DNA of 64,000 nucleotides, from positions 1 to 64,000 of the forward strand of contig JADLZK010009198.1 of NCBI GenBank assembly GCA_015847255.1, given 5' to 3'. This document shows, in pieces, positions 58,480 through 64,000 of the stretch. The notes under the pieces are model-generated. The model was given only the letters and a program-made list of their open reading frames with translations, searched no databases and was not told the origin of the DNA. The DNA is from Hyparrhenia diplandra. Taxonomy: Eukaryota > Streptophyta > Magnoliopsida > Poales > Poaceae. Position 1 is the stretch's first letter, and the number at the start of each line of letters is the position of its first letter. A program made the translations under genes and the position numbers.

Positions 58480-58728
58480 GGCCATGTTTAGTTCCCATGC
58501 AGAAACCCAAAAAGTCTTCTGGTTACTCCGTCACATCAAATTCTTAACTTAGCGTACGTGAAAAGTATTAAATGTAGGTGAATAAAAAAACTAATTGCAT
58601 AGTTTGGTTTGAAAAGTACAAGACGAATCTTTTGAACCTAGTTAGTCCATAGTAGGGACAATAATTCAAATACAAAACAAAAGTCTTTATTCTTTCAACC
58701 CAAAAATATTTCACCAACTAAACACCCC
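58480..58728. mobile_element. Tourist-like MITE, 249 bp
   Basis: The left end reads GGCCATGTTTAGTTCCC and the right end, reversed, reads GGGGTGTTTAGTTGGTG. TTA flanks both sides (58477-58479 and 58729-58731). It lies upstream of the tubulin promoter. Confidence 0.75.
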
Positions 58729-58772
58729 TTAGTAGTGGAAGTGGCCACAGGATTCAGAGTTTTCAGCGTTCA

Positions 58773-59058
58773 GCCCTGTTTAGATCCCAAAATCCTCCCA
58801 AATTCTACTACTATGCGAAAAGAAGATTCCCATCACATCCGTCGACCCGGCAACGTGTATGTAATGAGTTAAATATAGGTAAAAAATTAAAATAATTACA
58901 CAGTTTAGATGTACATTGCGAGGCGATTATTCTTTTAAGCCTAGTTACGTCATGGTAGGATAATATTACCACTAACAAACTAAACGCGTCTTCACGATTA
59001 TACGATGTGACATATCATCCAAAAATTTTGCACCAAGTTTGGTGATCTAAACACACCC
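58773..59058. mobile_element. Second MITE-like element with GTTTAGATC ends
   Basis: The left end is GCCCTGTTTAGATCCCAAA and the right end, reversed, is GGGTGTGTTTAGATCACCAA. The interior shares phrases with the preceding MITE (ATGTAGGTGAATAAA-type and ACAGTTTAGAT). No clear target duplication was found. Confidence 0.55.
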
Positions 59059-60097
59059 GTTTCGTTTGGAGCGCACCAGTTCCAGTGTGGCAAACTGGCA
59101 AACGAGCCTCATGCCTGCCGGTTGCTCCTAGGGTCAACCAGAGTTTATCATTCTAAGAGCTGGCTGCGAACCAAGAATCCAAGATTGAGTTATGCTTGGG
59201 TATGCACTCTGAATTACAGAACTTCTCAATGGAGCAGCATATCCTATCCAGTGAGTCAGTGACAGTGAGCACCCTAACCTGCCTAAGACATTCAGAGTAT
59301 AGGATTCCGCATTTCTGAACATACATACTCTTGGCATTTCAACAGTGAAAGCATTTCAAAGAAATGAGAACTCAACGACATAGATTCATCTTTCAGTTCG
59401 ACCGCACATGCTGCAGGTGAAAGCCGACATAGTTTAGTTTCAGTTCGACCACACATAGACAAGGCCACTCCGGTTGCCAGTGTAGAGCTGTGATGTCCTC
59501 AAGGGCCTCGGAGACTGTATTCTTCGTGCTTTCTTTTTTGCTTGCATGAATTTCCAGGATTTATTTTAGCCAAGCATTTGCCAGTCAGTATGCTGCTTAT
59601 GTTTATAGAGTCAGCTGCATTTCGCGAAAGGAAGGTTAGTGTTCAAAAAAATCATGAGCACCAGCACGAAAAATGCAGTTATCATGATCCGTTATCTTCA
59701 AAGGACAGCTGAAATGCCAAAAAAAAAAAGGTCCCAGCCAAATACTATGCACTATAATAAATTTGTAGGTAGGAAATTTTTGAAGTAGTGAATGCCATGC
59801 ATGTGCCGTTTTATGTACATCACACGGAAATGAAAAAACTGCAGTGGATTCCATCCAAAATGATTGACCAATTTATCAAACTGAACAAAACATGCATCAT
59901 GAACTTTGAGATCAGGCAATAGCGTTTTAGTTTAGTAGTTTGATCTGAGAAGCACATGAAACAAGATCTAGCTGGCAGTGAAAGAACATTACAAGGGAAA
60001 ATCGAAAGAACATAACTAGGAGAATGCACCAGGCACTGCAATAAAAATACTTGAGCAGTTGAACAATATATATATATCTTTTAAAAAAGAGGCTCAC
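59059..60097. other. Intergenic; no gene recognised
   Basis: AT-rich DNA with scattered short open frames on both strands, none with family signatures. The missing 3' exons of the truncated gene at 60.1-61.3 kb are not present here. Confidence 0.5.
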
Positions 60098-60370
60098 CAT
60101 TTTCTTCTGAAGATGAATCAATTCTGGAATGTTAGGAACAGTTGCAGCTCATACAGAAAGATAAAGGCAGATTGAGTCATAAACTCAGTTCTGCTCACTT
60201 CTGTCAACTGGAAGTTCCCTACCTACAGATATTAGGTACACGAGTGAGTTCAGAGTTAAAACCCTAATGACGAAACAAATATTCTTCGGTTGATTGTGTT
60301 TAGGTATAAGGCTTACATCAAGAATTTGGAGATTCTCTCCTTCCTGCTTAACCAGAAGCCTTTCATTGAA

Positions 60371-60424
60371 CTGATCAACGAAATCATTCATCAAAAAAAA
60401 AAAAAAAAACTGTTCAATGAAATC
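60371..60424 (+). mobile_element. Poly(A) mini-insertion with 15-bp imperfect target duplication
   Basis: CTGATCAACGAAATC (60371-60385) and CTGTTCAATGAAATC (60410-60424) flank ATTCATC and 17 A residues. In the minus-strand gene the event adds 13 residues in frame between VDFIEQ and FNERLLVKQ, seen as a run of Phe followed by a second, altered copy of the target. Confidence 0.65.
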
Positions 60425-60758
60425 TACCTTCTTGTTACAATGGAGGTGGTGGCTGAAGGACTTCAAGACTGTACCATCCTCAATGGAAAGAATCTTCAGA
60501 GGAATCGAGCGGCTTGTTCTTCTATAAATCAATAGCATTATCTCAGGACTGACAACAAAACAGATAATTAGAGATTGGACAAATGCAAATTGCAAATATG
60601 TACAGGTACAGCCAACTGAAGAATCAAATAAAATACTTTAAGCTGAAAGTACACAGGCAAGATCTGCTGTAGGAACTACTATTGTCCAGAGTCCATGCCC
60701 TAGATATTATATATCATACCCTATATTTGAATGATTCTTTCATCTTAAAGATGTCTAA

Positions 60759-60941
60759 TGGGGTTTTGGATCCCATGGGCTATTAGTCCTGTGGGTTTTG
60801 GATGCTAAATAGGAGGGCTGAACATGGCCTAATAAGAGCTAGTCGGGCCTCAAGCCCATTAGCTCTCATTAATTCCTGTTTAGCCCATTATCACAATTCA
60901 CAAAATGGGCTAATTTTTAGCACCAGGATCCAAACAGCCCC
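60759..60941. mobile_element. Tourist-like MITE, 183 bp
   Basis: The left end is TGGGGTTTTGGATCCCATGG and the right end, reversed, is GGGGCTGTTTGGATCCTGG. TAA flanks both sides (60756-60758 and 60942-60944). It lies in the intron between the second and third pieces of the truncated gene. Confidence 0.65.
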
Positions 60942-61296
60942 TAAGTGCCAAACCTGTTGCTGTTATGACTTTCTGATATATAAGAGACATTGAAATGATG
61001 GCTGATCAATTTACCGCGCATCAAGGTCAAAAGAAGCATAAAGAGTATCTGGTACAGTAACACACAGGAAGAAGTAAATATCAAATTACCTGATCTTTAT
61101 TTCTTGAACATTCTTATCAGACACCGAATACAGTAGTGTGTAGTTTTTCAAATCAAACCCCTTGTTTATCGAAAAGATGCCATCAGAGAAGATTCAGTTT
61201 CTTTTAGCCATTACCAAAGTCAGTGGTTCAGCATACTACTTGTCTTGAGTAGAGTAAGTCAAAACCTTCATATTGACATCATCAAACTCTAGAAAT

Positions 61297-62934
61297 CTGG
61301 GCCATTACAATGACTCAGACTCGAAAAGAGAGAAACCAGCATCAGATTGTCCTCGGCGAATGTACCTTGAAAAGTTGGGGTAAAAAACTTAAGGAAGATG
61401 ACATAACCAAAAAAAAAAAAAGCAATTGTGCTGATGAAGCATATGGGACCACAAGCATACTCTATTTGAGTTGTTCTGCATCGCAGAGCACTGAAGTTTT
61501 CAGAACCATATAGTGACACAGTAATGAGTGCAGAATAAAAGTACTAAATTCATACTCAGAACTACGAGACAAGATTGGCAAATTCATGCTACAGAACAAA
61601 AAGACAATAGTCAGTTACTTGGTTAGCAGATGATTCCAGCATGTGTAGCAGCAACCAACTTGGCAGCATAGAGACCACAACAGAGAATTGTAACATGCAT
61701 TTGCTACAGCCTATAGGGAATAAGATTCAAACTATCAGGTTTGGACGACGAAGCCTATACACCACAAATTTGCCAAAAGCTGAGTGGTAGACGAAACGTA
61801 GCCACTGTGTGCAGTCGGAGAAGGAGTTCTTCTCAACCTGCAGTGCTACTGGCTCGGCACCGATCGATCGATCGACACTGCCGCTGTTGGTTTGGTCGTG
61901 ATCGATAGTCACCACCCACTCGCCATGTGTATTATCACCACCGTCTAACGGGCCGGCGCCGGCACATCCAATCCTAGGGACGATGCTGAACGCCGCGCCC
62001 GAGCTCTTCGCAAATCGCCACGCTGAGAGAATCTAATCTGGCCGTCTGTTTGGTACAGTAGTTGCAATGCTGTACTAAAATAGTCGTAGCCTCGTAGGGG
62101 ATAAGCACTGCAACGTCCGAAGGACGCATGACGAGCAGGGGGAGGAGACCAGGTGATGATAAAAAAGCAAGGAAGCCGTGCTCAGGTTGCCCACGTATGT
62201 ACGTACGGCACCAGCAAGAACCTACCGTGTGTATCGTCCCAGGATTCGTTGCCCTCGATGTCCATTCCCTGGGCAAAGTCTCCGGCTCGGCGCTGAAGTG
62301 AATTTGCCGAGCAACTTCGGGTGGATTGCCACGGCCCCACGGCGTTGTTTTCTCCGAAGGCGAGAGGGATTTCCGCGGCGAGGCCAGTCTCACCACGCAC
62401 GCATAGAGGTGGTATGACATTTTTTTTTTCCTCTCCCGTTCACCGAGCCTTCAATCGCACGCCCCGATTGTTGCTAATTATGTGTGCGAGTTAAATTCCG
62501 AAAGGAGGTCACCACTAGAGCACGTTTTCGGTGCAAAGCTGCTGCAGGTATACGGCAGCAGCGTTTGGTGTGTCGTCGTGCGTCACGCAATGCCAGGCAG
62601 CTCTGCGGGGCAGGCAGGTGCTAGTGGTACCACACGGCCACGCGTCGCAGAGGATCGGAGGGAAGGATAGTGGATAAGCACGGGCCTACCAATCTATCCA
62701 ATGATCCAATCCCTTGCCGGCCCGGCTTGTCCCCCTCTGCTCCGGCTTATCGCCATGATCCCCGCTTATAATTAGGTTAATTTAATTATTATTCTCATAA
62801 CCTCATCTCTTTTCGCTATGAGCTCCAACTCGAAGCAGGAGGGTTGGATTACCGTTTTGCCCCTTGCTTTTCCTTGGAGCCAGGGCCCAGGCCCAACGTG
62901 GTAAAAGTCCTGACTTCTTCCTCCCTTGCTCTTC
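61297..62934. other. Intergenic or undetected 5' exons; no gene assigned
   Basis: A minus-strand stretch at 61727-61915 reads as plausible protein (NSFSDCTQWLRFVYHSAFGK), and another at 62182-62420 starts MSYHLYACVVRLAS with an alternative frame ending in GMDIEGNESWDDTHG next to a GT donor. They could be 5' exons of the decayed gene at 60.1-61.3 kb or an unrelated fragment; I cannot link either to a family. GATC-rich short repeats are near 61863. Confidence 0.35.
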
Positions 62935-62951
62935 AAGTTACCATCATAGAC

Positions 62952-63853
62952 ACCCGGGAAAACTAGTTGGCCTACAAAAAGGCCCTCGTCGTCTCTCGTT
63001 CCTTCTTTCCCCTTCCACCGCTGCAGTCTTGAGGGGGGCGGAAAAGGAGGCGACGCCGGATTCCGGCGGCGATTTTCGCCTAAATCCTCCTTCCTCCGAC
63101 CACCGTTTGGTCTTTGGATGGGGAGGTTGGGCTGCGAAATCGCCGTGCGGATGTAGATAGGCTAGGTTTTAGTTTTCCTAGGTCTAGGTTTGGCTTGCCG
63201 CCGGTTGACGGTGAAGCTAGAGTCCGTCCGGCCCGGTGTTGATGTGGCGGATGCGTCGGCGGTGCCGAGGGAATAAGCTTTGAGACCTCTTCTCCGCCCG
63301 TGGGCGTTCCCTCTCCGGCTCATGGCGAGGTCGTCGAGCTGTTTTGAGTCCGTGGTGGCGATTCATCGTCCTCTTCGGGTGATGTTTTTCGCTAGCCTCT
63401 TTACTTTTGGCTATGGAGATGCGTGGGTGTGGTGGAGGCCGGAAAGCCGGATCTGGTCCAAGTCCCCTCAGATGGCGGTGGTTGTCGGCGGTGTGGCGAA
63501 TCACGGGAGTTGGTGGAGTTGGAGCGTGGCTCGGTCGATGGGTGATCTTCGTTTTTCATCGTCGCCCAGCGATGGGTGTCAATTTCGACTCCGATCAAAG
63601 CCTTGGTGCAATGGAACTTCTCCAGCTCACGGTGAAGCTTCGCCTTCTTCTTGGTGGCGGCGGTCGGCGACGAGGAGGGCGACTTACGGTGGTTCCACGA
63701 AGATTCTAAGGGCGTTGTTGTAATTTTTATCTTGTCTAGGGATCTTTGTGTAGTTTGGTTGTTACGATCGTCTCTGTATTTCCATACGTATCTGTATTCG
63801 TATGTTTGTGCGGTTGTTTTCCTTACTTGAAATACAGATATGTATGTTCAAAA
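62952..63853 (+). mobile_element. Retroposon of 902 bp with 17-bp target duplication
   Basis: AAGTTACCATCATAGAC occurs at 62935-62951 and again, identical, at 63854-63870. The insert begins ACCCGGGAAAACTAGTTGGC, is GC-rich through about 63715, and ends with an AT-rich 3'-UTR-like stretch and a short A tail (TATGTTCAAAA). A long exact target duplication plus an A-ended tail is the mark of LINE-driven insertion. The open frames inside are short and show no reverse transcriptase, so this is a non-autonomous element or a retroposed transcript. Confidence 0.75.
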
Positions 63854-63870
63854 AAGTTACCATCATAGAC

Positions 63871-64000
63871 GACGGTCCTTTCCTTGGTCTCTCACATGCT
63901 TTTAATTAGCTTTTGCGTGCTCGATCGTCCTGACTTCATCATACGTCTATTTAACTCATGATCATAGCTCATCGTGCTCAATTTGCTCTGGTTTTTTTTT
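63871..64000. other. Window end; no feature seen
   Basis: This is the continuation of the sequence that was split by the retroposon. No gene is recognised. Confidence 0.5.

Larger units (their letters stand above)
60098..61296 (-). pseudogene. Truncated, decayed copy of a conserved plant protein of unknown function
   Basis: Four exon-like pieces are joined by good splice sites: 61240-61296 (FLEFDDVNMKVLTYSTQD), 61090-61160 (FDLKNYTLLYSVSDKNVQEI), 60317-60548 (PEIMLLIYRRTSRSIPLKIL, SIEDGTVLKSFSHHLHCNKK, NERLLVKQEGENLQILD) and 60098-60222 (QLTEVSRTEFMTQSAFIFLY). I recognise these phrases as a conserved plant family with a propeller-like repeat pattern, but cannot name it with certainty. The last piece meets TGA where the family appears to have a Trp in a WNFRGELVTSF-like segment, and several residues before it are lost. 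No later exons follow and no N-terminal exons are clear upstream. The third piece carries a 39-bp in-frame insertion containing a poly(T) run. I call it a pseudogene because of the missing ends plus the stop; a partial gene with sequence errors is the alternative. Confidence 0.6.

Noticed and set aside
1..64000. CRISPR arrays, tRNA or rRNA genes, prokaryotic operons
   Set aside because: No regularly spaced short repeats, tRNA cloverleaf or rRNA sequence was seen apart from the tRNA-like SINE; the DNA is clearly plant nuclear.

Overview
The window is a gene-rich, plant nuclear segment, most likely from a grass (Poaceae). The evidence is intron-rich genes with GC-rich first exons, grass-type MITEs (Tourist-like elements with TAA/TTA target duplications and Stowaway-like elements with TA duplications), and proteins whose closest recalled relatives are cereal ones. 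No bacterial, organellar or viral genes were seen.

Layout. 1.1-4.0 kb, minus strand: VPS38/UVRAG-like subunit of the class III PI3-kinase complex. 6.2-9.8 kb, plus: TFIIF beta subunit. 10.4-14.0 kb, plus: GRC3/NOL9-type polynucleotide kinase. 14.8-18.7 kb, plus: UTP6, a U3 snoRNP HAT-repeat protein; the last two are neighbours that both act in pre-rRNA processing. 18.8-20.8 kb: nested MITEs. 20.9-21.6 kb, minus: dirigent protein. 23.3-26.2 kb, plus: LL-diaminopimelate aminotransferase (lysine biosynthesis). 26.7-29.6 kb, plus: decayed RFC3 copy lacking its ATP-binding N-terminus and carrying a tRNA-type SINE. 31.2-32.6 kb: Stowaway plus a 1.2-kb long-TIR element with a GC-rich core. 33.0-35.1 kb, minus: SUVH histone H3K9 methyltransferase, intronless. 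40.9-41.6 kb, minus: small thylakoid protein of RIQ/DUF1118 type. 42.2-42.8 kb and 43.9-46.1 kb, minus: a calmodulin-like gene and a canonical calmodulin side by side, sharing one intron position. 47.9-51.9 kb: 4.08-kb LTR-type element bounded by a 5-bp target duplication. 52.3-52.9 kb: four-copy 151-bp tandem array. 53.0-53.9 kb, minus: secreted eight-cysteine LTP/2S-albumin-like protein. 54.4-55.2 kb: 190-bp direct repeats around a 480-bp insert. 55.4-57.9 kb, minus: alpha-tubulin. 58.5-59.1 kb: MITEs. 60.1-61.3 kb, minus: truncated, decayed copy of a conserved plant gene. 63.0-63.9 kb: retroposon with a 17-bp target duplication.

A feature that affects every gene call: nearly all conserved coding regions, including calmodulin and alpha-tubulin, carry isolated one-base insertions or deletions that break otherwise perfect reading frames, often in homopolymers. 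The simplest reading is uncorrected sequencing error in the source assembly, so I call these genes as CDS with suspected indels. Only the RFC3 copy and the 60-kb gene are called pseudogenes, because they lack whole exons or carry other decay. Exon boundaries were inferred by eye from GT-AG sites and family conservation. They can be off by a few bases where indels lie nearby.

I did not find a previously undescribed system. The most unusual items are two ultra-short poly(A) insertions with target duplications (one inside a former exon), the long-TIR element with GC-rich cargo, and two GC-AG introns.
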